A stretch of 64,000 nt of DNA, from contig QLII01000001.1 in the NCBI GenBank assembly GCA_003259005.1, forward strand, positions 2,744,501 to 2,808,500, read 5' to 3'. Made by a program: the position numbers and the translations under genes. Under the pieces are notes generated by a model that had not been told where the DNA came from, made no database searches, and worked only from the letters and a program-made list of their open reading frames with translations. Shown here one piece after another: positions 1-8,297 of the stretch; positions within the stretch are counted from its first letter, which is position 1; every line of letters starts with the position of its first letter. This DNA is from Spirosoma telluris. GTDB lineage: Bacteria; Bacteroidota; Bacteroidia; Cytophagales; Spirosomataceae.

Positions 1-54
1 GGGCAAAGCATCAAGAAGTTGCGCAAATCCTATATCGGTGGACCGTTCAGTTAA
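1..54 (+). CDS. possible 3' end of a truncated upstream gene
   Basis: The first bases are open in frame 1 up to a TAA at 52-54. In frame 3 the same bases read KHQEVAQILY, which recalls the helix-turn-helix of an ECF sigma factor (region 4), and frame 2 continues with ISVD. Given the many one-base deletions elsewhere in this window, the true reading may switch frame here. Too little is present to name it; a sigma factor tail is a guess. Confidence 0.2.
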   Translation, partial: GQSIKKLRKSYIGGPFS

Positions 55-324
55 CATTAAAAGGGACAAGTTGGTGGTAATACTCGGAGCAAGTTACAAC
101 AATCAATTTGTTTTATTTAGCACAAAATGAGTCGTTTGAATCAAAATAGCAGCCAGACCAAAGTTAATTATTATCAAATTCAAAAAACCATTTGTTGTTA
201 ATATTTAAAAAATGGTAACGATATATTTTTACGATAATGTGAATCACCAGCAACACTGGTTAGTTTATCCCTCCCTCCTGCTTTGGGTAAAGGGCAGCAC
301 CAAAACATAACTAGCCCTATTCGT
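55..324. other. AT-rich leader before the DUF1080 gene
   Basis: No coding region is supported in this stretch. Positions 100-245 are AT-rich and would be the expected place for the promoter of the gene that starts at 325, but I find no exact TAnnTTTG box, so no promoter is called. Confidence 0.4.
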
Positions 325-966
325 ATGAAAAATCGTCTGACTTTTTTTGCAGCTATGCTGCTACTTGGCTTTTGCCTCAGTTTTACCCTTCGCCCAACTG
401 CCGATGGTTGGGTTAGCATTTTCGATGGCAAGACGTTTAACGGCTGGAAAGTCACCGAAGATAGCCCAGGAACGTTTACCATTCAGGATGGCGCTATTGT
501 TGTTAATGGCCCACGAGCCCACCTGTTTTACGAAGGGCCGGTAAACAATCATAACTTCAAGAACTTCGAGTGGAAGGCGCAGGTCAAAACCATGCCGGGC
601 TCCAACTCGGGTATGTTTATTCACACGGCCTATCAGCCCTCGGGCTGGCCTTCTAAAGGCTACGAAATTCAGGTGAATCAATCACATACCGACTGGCGCA
701 AAACGGGTAGCGTATACGGAGTTCAGGATGTAAAAGAGGTATTTGTGAAAGATGATGAATGGTATACCGAACACATTATCGTGCAGGGTAAAAAAGTGAT
801 GATCAAAATCAACGATAAACTCATCAACGATTATACTGAACCAGACAGCATTAGTACAGGCAAATCCCCGAAAAAACTTAGCATGGGTACCGTTGCTTTA
901 CAAGGCCATGATCCTAAAAGCAAGGTCTACTATAAAGACATCATGATCAAGGTATTGCCAGATTAA
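325..966 (+). CDS. secreted DUF1080 (3-keto-disaccharide hydrolase-like) protein
   Basis: A 213-residue protein with an N-terminal signal peptide (basic MKNR, hydrophobic core to about residue 20). The rest matches the DUF1080 / 3-keto-disaccharide hydrolase fold, a concanavalin-like beta-sandwich: the family opening WVSIFDGKTFNGWKV, then the sandwich strands with NSGMFIH and YEIQV. Members are periplasmic or secreted and many act on sugars; some cleave 3-keto-glycosides. I chose the ATG at 325 because the in-frame ATG at 283 would add 14 non-signal residues ahead of the signal peptide. The gene stands alone and converges on the M42 peptidase gene, with a GC-rich hairpin between. The exact substrate cannot be read from the sequence. 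Confidence 0.85.
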   Translation: MKNRLTFFAAMLLLGFCLSFTLRPTADGWVSIFDGKTFNGWKVTEDSPGTFTIQDGAIVVNGPRAHLFYEGPVNNHNFKNFEWKAQVKTMPGSNSGMFIHTAYQPSGWPSKGYEIQVNQSHTDWRKTGSVYGVQDVKEVFVKDDEWYTEHIIVQGKKVMIKINDKLINDYTEPDSISTGKSPKKLSMGTVALQGHDPKSKVYYKDIMIKVLPD

Positions 967-972
967 TAGCAC

Positions 973-1027
973 GGGGCGGGGAGCCCGGAGCCGGGTAAAT
1001 CAGTCCCTGCTTCGGGCTCCCCGCCCC
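973..1027. terminator. GC-rich bidirectional terminator hairpin
   Basis: A perfect 15-bp stem (973-987 with 1013-1027, GGGGCGGGGAGCCCG and its complement) sits between the convergent DUF1080 and M42 genes. It has no long T-tract on either side. The position fits a shared terminator. Confidence 0.7.
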
Positions 1028-1053
1028 ATGCATAATAAACTGTCGACTATCCC

Positions 1054-2124
1054 CTATTTGATATATCGAAAATCCTCATTGCCTTTCAGGGCCAACAGGG
1101 TTTCGTACATCAATTTAATAACATTCCGCACATCGTCCATATGAACGGTTTCGACGGTGGTGTGCATGTACTTCAGAGGTAGTGAAATCAGAGCTGAAGC
1201 GATGCCTTCGGTAGCATAGGCGAACGCATCGGTATCTGTACCGGTCGATCGACTAACAGCCTGGCGCTGAAAATCAATACCTTGCTGTTCGGCTACGGCA
1301 ATCAAAAAGTCGAGTACATTATTCTGAACAGCAGGCCCGTAGCAAAGCACAGGACCAGCTCCGCATTTTAAATCGCCCTGTTCTTTCTTGTCGTACTTAG
1401 GCGATTGAGTGTCGTGCGTTACGTCGGTGCAGATGGCGAGGTCTGGCTTGAGCCGACGGGCAATCATTTCGGCTCCACGCAAGCCAATTTCCTCCTGTAC
1501 GGCGTTGACGATATAGAGCGTAAAGGGCAGCGTCACCTTGTTTTCCTTCAACAGGCGGGCCACTTCGGCAATCATAAAGCCCCCCATCCGGTTATCCAAC
1601 GCCCGCCCAACATAGTAGCGATTATTCAATTCTGTGAGGCCATCAACGAACGTACAGACAGTGCCCACGTTAATGCCCATATCCACTACTTCCTGTTTGG
1701 TAGCGGCACCCACGTCGATGAAGAGATCGGTCACTTTGGGAGCCGTGTCTTTTGCCAGGTCTCGCACGTGAATAGCTGGCCAACCAAACACGCCTTCTAC
1801 AGTGCCCTTCTTGGTGTGCAGATTGACCCGCATAGACGGCGCAATGAGCGCATCGGAACCACCATTACGCCGAACATAAATATAGCCGTCGTCGGAAATG
1901 TAATTGACAAACCACGAAATCTCATCAGAGTGGGCTTCGATAACCACTTTATAATCTTTACCCGGCCCGATGACGCCAACGGCCGTGCCATAGGTATCAA
2001 CGATGTATTCGTCGATGTAAGGTTTAAGGTAATCTAACCAAATCTGCTGCCCCGACGATTCAAAACCGGTGGGCGAGGCATTGTTTAGGTACTTGTACAG
2101 GAAGCTTTTGCTTTGTTCGTTCAT
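1054..2124 (-). CDS. M42 family metallopeptidase (FrvX-like aminopeptidase)
   Basis: A cytosolic dinuclear-metal aminopeptidase of 356 residues, the usual length for family M42 (FrvX, YsdC, deblocking or glutamyl aminopeptidases). The metal ligands and catalytic residues are visible: EAHSDEI (His65, Asp67), ALDNRMGG (Asp177), QEEIGLRGA (Glu211 and Glu212), CTDVTHD (Asp234) and YMHTTVE (His321). M42 enzymes form large dodecameric shells and trim peptides from the N-terminus. The start codon overlaps the stop of the TOPRIM gene by 4 bases (ATGA), so it is translationally coupled to the ATPase/TOPRIM pair upstream. Whether this is a functional link or operon convenience is unknown. Confidence 0.9.
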   Translation of the reverse strand: MNEQSKSFLYKYLNNASPTGFESSGQQIWLDYLKPYIDEYIVDTYGTAVGVIGPGKDYKVVIEAHSDEISWFVNYISDDGYIYVRRNGGSDALIAPSMRVNLHTKKGTVEGVFGWPAIHVRDLAKDTAPKVTDLFIDVGAATKQEVVDMGINVGTVCTFVDGLTELNNRYYVGRALDNRMGGFMIAEVARLLKENKVTLPFTLYIVNAVQEEIGLRGAEMIARRLKPDLAICTDVTHDTQSPKYDKKEQGDLKCGAGPVLCYGPAVQNNVLDFLIAVAEQQGIDFQRQAVSRSTGTDTDAFAYATEGIASALISLPLKYMHTTVETVHMDDVRNVIKLMYETLLALKGNEDFRYIK

Positions 2125-2801
2125 TGTGTACTAAAAAAGGGGTCTAAAAATTCTTTTAACGGTTTGAGGGGCGGGTGAGTTGGATCGAGATTCCAGTGGC
2201 TTTTATTTCGATAATCGCGGTTTTCCTCCTTGATTTTCGCCTTCTGTTTTTTTGATTCACCTACTAATGCCTCCAGATAGGCATAAATTTTTGTCTTCCG
2301 AGCTGGTAAGGTAAATTTTCCTGATGCTGTCGTTTTAGTTTTCTGACCAGTTAAACATTGCTCGTAAGCTTGCCAGCAATCAAAAATAATCTGATTATCT
2401 ACACAGATTATTTCCTGAAGCAAAGTCTCCAAATCACCATCATTTTTATCTGGTTTGGAATGAGTTCCGTTGTAGGGTAATAAAAAGTATTGAAAACCAC
2501 TATTCGCGCAAAACTCATCAACTATAGGCTGGTTCTCATTATAGGTATCCGCATCAAAAATAACCAGCATAGGTATCTCTTCAATTTGAAGTGTCTCGAT
2601 AATAGGATCAAGAAAATGCATCTTGATTGGATCTTCGAATGAGTCTTTATCGCCCATGTCAAAAATATCGCCTAACTCGATTTTGGTATTTTTTTCAGCG
2701 AACTTTCCTTTGGTTAGTTTAATTCCATACCATTCGTGAATCAGATCCTGAAAGAATTTCTGGTCAGCCACTCCCTCAACAAAAATCTGAACATTGCTCA
2801 T
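2121..2801 (-). CDS. TOPRIM-domain (DUF3226/OLD-like) putative nuclease
   Basis: A 226-residue protein opening with FVEGVADQKFF, the TOPRIM signature with catalytic Glu9, and carrying the second TOPRIM motif FDADTYNE (Asp83-x-Asp85). Between and after these the pattern fits the stand-alone TOPRIM families (DUF3226, DUF4435) that accompany OLD-type ATPases. TOPRIM domains of this class cut DNA or, in PARIS systems, tRNA. The C-terminal third is lysine-rich. The gene overlaps its ATPase partner upstream and the M42 peptidase downstream by 4 bases each. By analogy with split OLD or PARIS (AriA/AriB) systems it is the likely effector, but family membership was judged by eye. Confidence 0.7.
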   Translation of the reverse strand: MSNVQIFVEGVADQKFFQDLIHEWYGIKLTKGKFAEKNTKIELGDIFDMGDKDSFEDPIKMHFLDPIIETLQIEEIPMLVIFDADTYNENQPIVDEFCANSGFQYFLLPYNGTHSKPDKNDGDLETLLQEIICVDNQIIFDCWQAYEQCLTGQKTKTTASGKFTLPARKTKIYAYLEALVGESKKQKAKIKEENRDYRNKSHWNLDPTHPPLKPLKEFLDPFFSTQ

Positions 2802-3904
2802 CGTGCGCCACCCCGTGTATTAAAACCAATATTTAGCGCGTATTCAAACTGACCAAAATCATAGGTAACAGCTTTTACTTCTCCCTGTTTATTCTCGATC
2901 AGTGAAATATTTCGAGCGTCTTCTTGATACTGTTGCATTTCTGTATCTTCAAGCGCTTCAATAAATGCTTGTTGGCATTCAAGACTATGGGTTGTCGCGA
3001 AAAGTTGGACGTTGTACTTGGAACAGAGATGTATAATTGATTTCCAATAGCTTGTTAATCGGGTAAAATGGATGCCAGAACCAATTTCGTCAAGCATAAG
3101 GCGACGACCTTGATTTATCAACATTTCTAATATAAGACGAACATATTTAACTGTTCCATCCCCAAAATAGGTAAGTGGTAGTAGCGTGTTATTATCCGAT
3201 AAAATTACTCCTAACACCTCACTGTTGCCAATTTTATGCGGACGTATTTCTTCAATTTTAGGGATGAATAATTTCAAATTGTTTTCAATTTCTTTTCTGA
3301 TAATTTTATTGGAATTTACAAATTGATAGTACATTTCAATCAGTTCTGGCCCATAGCTCATATTAGCTGAAATGAATGGCACATAAGAATCTAAGCTGAA
3401 AGTATTATAATTGGGTACTACTGATCCTTCAAAATATGCGGCAATAAGTTGCCAATTTCTATAAGTTCCATCAATATGTTTTTTTGACAGTTTTAGCCAT
3501 TGTTCCGGAATTACAGTTACAACTGCTTCTTTTATTGTGGCTTTCTCATGTTCATAAAGCTGCTGATGAGGTCTTAACTCTAAACATAAATTGATACCAT
3601 TTGCCTCGATTATTATAGGGCCCTCTTTTTTGAAAATTGCTTCCCAAAAATGCGTTTGTTGAATTTCTTTATAAGAAAAATCGCTTTCGCTTGATTGAGT
3701 TAATCCTCTATCCCAAAAAGTAGTCCAGTAGTTGTGAGCCAATCTATCAATCTCTTCATCAAACGTCAACGCTTCCAATACCGACGTCTTCCCCACATTA
3801 TTATCGCCCACAATCAGGTTAAACTGCCCGAGATTGCTCATCTCGAAAGAGTCGAACCGTTTGAAGTTCTCGATTTTGAAGTAAGTGAGGTGTTGCTTTT
3901 CCAT
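2798..3904 (-). CDS. OLD/AriA-like AAA (ABC-type) ATPase
   Basis: A 368-residue RecF/SMC-type ATPase. The N-terminus FKIENFKRF is the typical AAA_15/AAA_21 opening. The Walker A is GDNNVGKTS (residues 33-41), the Walker B is LMLDEIGSG, and an H-loop FATTHS follows. There is no TOPRIM domain in this chain, unlike OLD or GajA; the TOPRIM is the next gene, overlapping by 4 bases. Such ATPases act as sensors or scaffolds that hold a nuclease inactive. The codon and base use is more AT-rich than the neighbours (long runs of A/T at 3160-3720), which suggests acquisition by transfer. The central region (about 90-230) is not recognised. Confidence 0.75.
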   Translation of the reverse strand: MEKQHLTYFKIENFKRFDSFEMSNLGQFNLIVGDNNVGKTSVLEALTFDEEIDRLAHNYWTTFWDRGLTQSSESDFSYKEIQQTHFWEAIFKKEGPIIIEANGINLCLELRPHQQLYEHEKATIKEAVVTVIPEQWLKLSKKHIDGTYRNWQLIAAYFEGSVVPNYNTFSLDSYVPFISANMSYGPELIEMYYQFVNSNKIIRKEIENNLKLFIPKIEEIRPHKIGNSEVLGVILSDNNTLLPLTYFGDGTVKYVRLILEMLINQGRRLMLDEIGSGIHFTRLTSYWKSIIHLCSKYNVQLFATTHSLECQQAFIEALEDTEMQQYQEDARNISLIENKQGEVKAVTYDFGQFEYALNIGFNTRGGAR

Positions 3905-3979
3905 AAATGAGATTGCCTTAGCCGCATACAGCTATGCGGACAAATGTACTAAACGAGTAGGTATCTCCTGTGAGATCGT

Positions 3980-4393
3980 TTAAAACCCAATCCGCTCGCG
4001 CTTTTGCTCGACGCCCATCGAGCGAAGTACTTCCATGGCAATGCGGTCGTCATACTTCCGTTTCCAGTAATCGGCTTCCAGACGAAGTTTATCTAATTCG
4101 ACTTCCTGTTTCTCAACTGTCAGGCGGAGTGTTTCGAGTTCATGACTGACAAGGGCATCCACTTTTGGCTCAACAACCTGAGCCGCAATAGCTTCGTCGG
4201 AGAGAAGGGTTAATAATGAAATACCCAGCACACTGGCAATCTGGGTCATACGAGACAGGGTCAGATCGGTTTTGCCGCGTTCAATATCACCATATGCGGT
4301 GGTGGAAAGATTAAGCAGATCGGCCATATTTTCCTGCGATAAACCACGCTGAAGCCGTTCAATGCGTATTTTCTCGGAGATGGATGCTTTCAT
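3980..4393 (-). CDS. XRE-family transcriptional regulator with C-terminal coiled coil
   Basis: A 137-residue DNA-binding protein (from the ATG at 4393; an in-frame ATG at 4405 would add four residues). Residues about 4-62 form a Cro/C1-type helix-turn-helix, with the core [20 protein letters not shown] and the ERGK tail. Residues about 80-115 are rich in E, L and K in heptad spacing and probably dimerise. It lies 75 bases upstream of the ATPase gene on the same strand and divergently from clpP. It may control the ATPase/TOPRIM operon, as XRE regulators often do for defence or toxin modules. This is inferred from position only. Confidence 0.8.
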   Translation of the reverse strand: MKASISEKIRIERLQRGLSQENMADLLNLSTTAYGDIERGKTDLTLSRMTQIASVLGISLLTLLSDEAIAAQVVEPKVDALVSHELETLRLTVEKQEVELDKLRLEADYWKRKYDDRIAMEVLRSMGVEQKRERIGF

Positions 4394-4527
4394 ATCAAGT
4401 AACAACGATAAAATCTAAACCAAAACTGACAGGGTTTTTCGGGAGGATAACGCAATTTTGTAACGAAACGATTCTCGAACTTACACCAATCATTATTGGT
4501 TTTCAAATTAACGAAGTAAACCCCATT

Positions 4528-5217
4528 ATGAATAACGAAAAAGAATTCCGCAATTTCGCGGTACATCACATGGGCCTTAATGGCCTGACAGTAGACGGGT
4601 ATGTGAAACACACCATTCAGAACAACTCGGTTGAAAACATGACCCGCTCAGTCATTGAAGAACGGCCGATGAACTTCCGGGAGGTCGATGTATTCTCGCG
4701 GCTCATGGCCGACCGGATTATTTTTATGGGTCTGCCCGTTGACGACAATATCGCCAACATTATCGTAGCCCAGTTGCTGTTCCTGGAATCGGCTGATCCT
4801 AAGAAAGATATACTGATGTATTTGAACAGCCCTGGCGGTTCGGTATACGCTGGTTTAGGTATTTATGACACCATGCAATATGTACGTCCTGACGTAGCAA
4901 CGGTTTGTACGAGCCTTGCCGCTTCGATGGGTGCCGTATTGCTGGCAGGTGGTGCCGCCGGAAAACGTTCGGCCTTACCACACGCCCGGGTTATGATTCA
5001 CCAGCCATCGGGTGGTGCGCAGGGAACCTCGAAAGACATGCAGGTGACCATGAAAGAAATGCTTGAACTGGAAAAAGATCTATACCGGATTCTGGCTAGT
5101 CACTCAGGCCGTACCTACGAAGAAATCGAACAGGCTTCTGACCGCGACAAATGGTTCCGGGCCGAAGAAGCCAAAGAATATGGCTTGATCGACGAAGTTC
5201 TTCATCGGGAGAAATAG
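4528..5217 (+). CDS. clpP: ATP-dependent Clp protease proteolytic subunit ClpP
   Basis: The serine peptidase ring that degrades proteins unfolded by ClpX or ClpA. The 229-residue product carries the catalytic Ser in SLAASMGAV, the His in [10 protein letters not shown] and the Asp in [10 protein letters not shown], plus the LNSPGGS oxyanion loop. The ATG at 4528 gives the normal family length with a 20-30 residue N-terminal extension. The frame is open further upstream to 4384, but that stretch overlaps the divergent regulator's promoter and encodes nothing family-like. clpX follows after a terminator, so the two probably have separate transcripts as well as a shared function. Confidence 0.95.
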   Translation: MNNEKEFRNFAVHHMGLNGLTVDGYVKHTIQNNSVENMTRSVIEERPMNFREVDVFSRLMADRIIFMGLPVDDNIANIIVAQLLFLESADPKKDILMYLNSPGGSVYAGLGIYDTMQYVRPDVATVCTSLAASMGAVLLAGGAAGKRSALPHARVMIHQPSGGAQGTSKDMQVTMKEMLELEKDLYRILASHSGRTYEEIEQASDRDKWFRAEEAKEYGLIDEVLHREK

Positions 5218-5277
5218 AGATAGGCATGGTCTAATTTGCCCATTTGCCTACCAGTTAATAACTTTGCTAACAACGAA

Positions 5278-5307
5278 TGGCTCAGGTTCGCCTGAGTCAT
5301 TTTTTTT
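5278..5307 (+). terminator. rho-independent terminator after clpP
   Basis: The stem TGGCTCAGG / CCTGAGTCA (9 pairs, one G-T) with a TTCG tetraloop is followed by a run of T from 5300. This is the best formed intrinsic terminator in the window. Confidence 0.9.
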
Positions 5308-5422
5308 CTGCCGAAATTTATAGTTATCAAGCGTCTTTACAAGTACTTAAAATAAACCCGGATAATAAGTAGTCAATTGCTCGACTTACTCCGTTAACTC
5401 CCAATTCACCCTGCAAACGTTC

Positions 5423-6654
5423 ATGCCACAAATAAGTTGCTCGTTCTGTGGACGGCGCAAAAACGAAGTGATGCTGCTGCTGTCGGGCATCGACGCGCAC
5501 ATCTGTAACTACTGCATTGAGCAGGGGCACCAGGTGGTGCTGGAAGAAATGCGCCCCAAACGCAGTGAACCAAGCGAGGTCAAAATCAACCTTATCAAGC
5601 CAATTGATATGAAGCGGCACCTCGACCAATACGTTATTGGTCAGGACGATGCCAAAAAATCCATCACCGTTGCCGTTTACAACCACTATAAGCGATTGAT
5701 GCAGCCCAAAACCGATGATGACGTGACGATTGAGAAATCGAACATCATTATGGTGGGCGAAACGGGTACGGGTAAAACCTATCTTGCCCGCTCCATTGCC
5801 AAAATTCTTGAGGTGCCTTTCTGCATTGCCGATGCTACCGTCATTACCGAAGCGGGTTATGTGGGTGAAGACGTGGAGACGATCCTGACCCGATTGCTAC
5901 AGGCCGCCGATTACAATGTCGAAGCGGCAGAGCGGGGCATTGTCTACATTGACGAGATTGATAAAATTGCCCGGAAATCCGATAACCCCAGCATCACCCG
6001 CGATGTCAGTGGTGAGGGAGTTCAGCAGGCCTTGCTGAAACTACTGGAAGGTTCGGTGGTGAATGTGCCCCTCAGGGTGGCCGCAAACATCCCGACCAGC
6101 GGCTAATTGCCTTGAATACCGAAAATATTCTGTTTATCTGTGGAGGTGCCTTTGATGGTATTGAGCGGCATATAACCAAACGGATTAATACCCGACCTAT
6201 TGGTTTCTCGGGCGATCGGCGTCTGAATGAAACCTTTGAGAAAGGGCATCTGATGCGCTATATTTCGGCGCTCGATCTTAAATCGTTCGGACTAATTCCG
6301 GAGCTGATTGGTCGGTTACCCGTGCTTACCCACCTCGAACCGCTCGATCGTACGACCCTGATGCAGATTTTGACCGAGCCCAAAAATGCCATTACCAAGC
6401 AGTACGACAAACTTTTCCAGATGGAAGGCATTACGCTTCACTGGGACCCTACCGCATTGAACTACATTGTTGATCAGGCGTTGCAATATGGGCTTGGCGC
6501 ACGTGGATTACGCTCCATATGCGAGTCAATCATTACAGATGCCATGTTTGAAATGCCGTCGCAGACGGGGGTTAAAGAATTAACCATCAGTCTGGAATAT
6601 GCCCGCGAAAAATTTGGTAAGACCAGTACTTACCAGCTTCGGTCTGTCGCTTAA
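5423..6654 (+). CDS. clpX: ATP-dependent protease ATP-binding subunit ClpX (one frameshift)
   Basis: The AAA+ unfoldase that feeds ClpP; about 410 residues once one missing C in the run at 6068-6071 is restored. Seen in order: an N-terminal zinc-binding domain (CSFC ... CNYC), Walker A GETGTGKT, the pore loop GYVG, Walker [11 protein letters not shown], the IGF loop that docks on ClpP (RPIGFSG), and the C-terminal small AAA domain ([16 protein letters not shown]). The Walker A has Glu where most ClpX proteins have Pro (GPTGxGKT). Without the fix the protein stops just after the Walker B region (VNVP), and the remainder resumes in the next frame. Conservation on both sides of the break shows one intact gene and a sequencing error. 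Confidence 0.93.
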
Positions 6655-6676
6655 TCAGTGTAGCGATATATACAGA

Positions 6677-6714
6677 AATCCCTCCACATCAGCGTCGATG
6701 TGGAGGGATTTTTT
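6677..6714 (+). terminator. rho-independent terminator after clpX
   Basis: A 14-bp perfect stem (6677-6690 with 6697-6710, AATCCCTCCACATC) with a 6-base loop, followed by TTTT. Confidence 0.9.
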
Positions 6715-6803
6715 GTGGGAGATTCTTTTTTAATAAACTTGCTCCTACTCGAATGGTTAGTATGATTATTGCACTAATTGATTCACCTCACTATCAGCTT
6801 TTC

Positions 6804-7406
6804 ATGAGAACTAATACCTGCCAACTTCTGGGGAGTTTGTTAATGTTTACTTTTATTACGTCCTGCAGCCGTCCTGTGGCTTATTTTCAACCAAGTATAC
6901 GTGAACACATTGTGACTAACGTTGAACAAACCAAGCCACTCGATGTCAATCAAACTCCAACAGATCAGCCAATTATAGAACTTAATATGCCGCAACAGCT
7001 AGTTCAGGCAACTTCCAAAGCAGATACTGTTGATGCGCTCGTGCGTGCTAACAGCCAGCTCACTACCACTCAAGCTAAAACCGTTCAGAAGCGTTTAAAC
7101 CGGGTGCAAACCTGTCTAGGTTTAGAAGCAACGAAAGCCTCTCAGGCACCGACAAAGATTGCCACTCCCCGAAAAATGAATCTACTGGAGCGGATGATGC
7201 TCAAGAAATTAAACAGGCAAATCAGCAAACAACTTGCTCCAGCTAACCCGGACAGAACACTGGCGAGCACAAGCATTCTGATTTTGGGCGCAGTGCTGGT
7301 GCTGGGGGGCATACTCTTACTGGCCTTGACGTCTGGCGGAGGCTTTGCCCTTGGCGCAATCGCATTAGCTGCTGGATTAGTCATCCTGCTAATCGAACTC
7401 CTCTAA
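6804..7406 (+). CDS. lipoprotein, first of a tandem paralogous pair
   Basis: A 200-residue lipoprotein with a signal peptide ending in the lipobox FITSC, followed by SRPVAYFQPS. The middle is Thr/Gln-rich and probably unstructured. Then comes the conserved block MNLLERMMLKKLNR, and the last 45 residues form two hydrophobic segments that could cross or enter the membrane. It is a paralogue of the next gene: the SRPVAYFQPS.REHIV start, the KTVQKRLNRV segment and the MNL.ERMMLKK block match. The ATG at 6804 is used because it directly precedes the signal peptide; the frame is open to 6753. I do not recognise the family. Confidence 0.75.
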   Translation: MRTNTCQLLGSLLMFTFITSCSRPVAYFQPSIREHIVTNVEQTKPLDVNQTPTDQPIIELNMPQQLVQATSKADTVDALVRANSQLTTTQAKTVQKRLNRVQTCLGLEATKASQAPTKIATPRKMNLLERMMLKKLNRQISKQLAPANPDRTLASTSILILGAVLVLGGILLLALTSGGGFALGAIALAAGLVILLIELL

Positions 7407-7431
7407 GGCAGGCTCCTTAAGTAAAAAAGCC

Positions 7432-7475
7432 CGGTTTATAGTGGTTCAAGCAGGCATTTTTGCCACTGTAAACCG
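7432..7475. terminator. hairpin after the first lipoprotein gene
   Basis: 13-bp arms (7432-7444 and 7463-7475, CGGTTTATAGTGG with one wobble pair). An inner GGCA/TGCC can extend the stem. No T-tract follows on the + strand. Probably terminates or separates the two paralogues. Confidence 0.5.
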
Positions 7476-7593
7476 AGTAATTACCCTGATTTCTGAAGTC
7501 CAGTCGACTTATTTTAAATCACCTTCCAACAAACGAATGAAGTTGTAGTTGTTCAAGATGGTATCTTAATCATTCACGTTAATTCTCATCATT

Positions 7594-8193
7594 ATGAACA
7601 CATTTTCAAAGCAACTTTTTTCGGCATTGCTCGGAATCGTTATTGTATCATCGTGCAGCCGTCCTGTGGCCTATTTTCAACCCAGCGCGCGTGAACACAT
7701 TGTGTCTACCCCTCCACAGACAACACCACTAGTTACCTCGTCAACGGTGGCAGATCAGGCACCAGTCGTAACCTCTACTCCTACTCAACAGCTTACTCAG
7801 GCAAATACTTCATTGAATGAAGTGGATGCTTTAGTGAGTACTAACAGCAAACTGGCCGCGAATAAAACTGTCCAGAAACGCCTGAATCGGGTTCGTACAT
7901 TGCTGGCCTCTGCTTCAACTAAAGCCAGTCTAGCCCCTACTGAGATAGCCGCTCCTAAAAAGATGAATCTGATGGAGCGCATGATGCTCAAGAAAATGAA
8001 CAAGAAAATCAGTAAACAACTTGCACCCAACAATCCGGAAAAGTCAATGATAAATTCAGGTACGCTGGCAACGGGAGCAGTACTGGTTATTATTGGTTTG
8101 TTGCTAATATTGTTAACATCCGGTACGGCCTTTACGGTCGGTGTCATTGCCTTGATAGTGGGGGCTGTACTACTTTTACTTGGCTTGCTGTAG
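7594..8193 (+). CDS. lipoprotein, second of a tandem paralogous pair
   Basis: A 199-residue lipoprotein: signal peptide MNTFSKQLFSALLGIVIVSS, lipobox Cys, then SRPVAYFQPSAREHIV as in the preceding gene. A Thr/Ser/Pro-rich linker leads to NKTVQKRLNRVRTLL, then MNLMERMMLKKMNKK, and a C-terminal pair of hydrophobic helices. The two copies are most alike at both ends and diverge in the linker, as expected after an older tandem duplication. The 187-base spacer holds a hairpin, so each may have its own transcript. The function is unknown. The architecture suggests a lipid-anchored protein whose C-terminal hydrophobic hairpin also inserts into a membrane. Confidence 0.75.
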   Translation: MNTFSKQLFSALLGIVIVSSCSRPVAYFQPSAREHIVSTPPQTTPLVTSSTVADQAPVVTSTPTQQLTQANTSLNEVDALVSTNSKLAANKTVQKRLNRVRTLLASASTKASLAPTEIAAPKKMNLMERMMLKKMNKKISKQLAPNNPEKSMINSGTLATGAVLVIIGLLLILLTSGTAFTVGVIALIVGAVLLLLGLL

Positions 8194-8297
8194 CTAATTT
8201 TAAATTAGAAGTTATAAGTCACTGTTTCAAAACTTGCTTTAGTACTCATACAGATAGGCGTCATTAATGCTCACTGTTAGTCAATAATCCCATAGAA

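Noticed and set aside
1405..2037. 210-codon + strand frame opposite the M42 gene
   Set aside because: A shadow of a fully conserved peptidase gene; no plausible domains.
4384..4527. Longer start for clpP at 4384
   Set aside because: It would overlap the divergent regulator's promoter and encodes no family-like sequence; the ATG at 4528 gives the normal length.
6060..6120. Programmed frameshift in clpX and in the other split genes
   Set aside because: No slippery heptamer with a downstream structure is seen, essential and unrelated genes are hit alike, and single missing bases in homopolymers explain nearly all of them.
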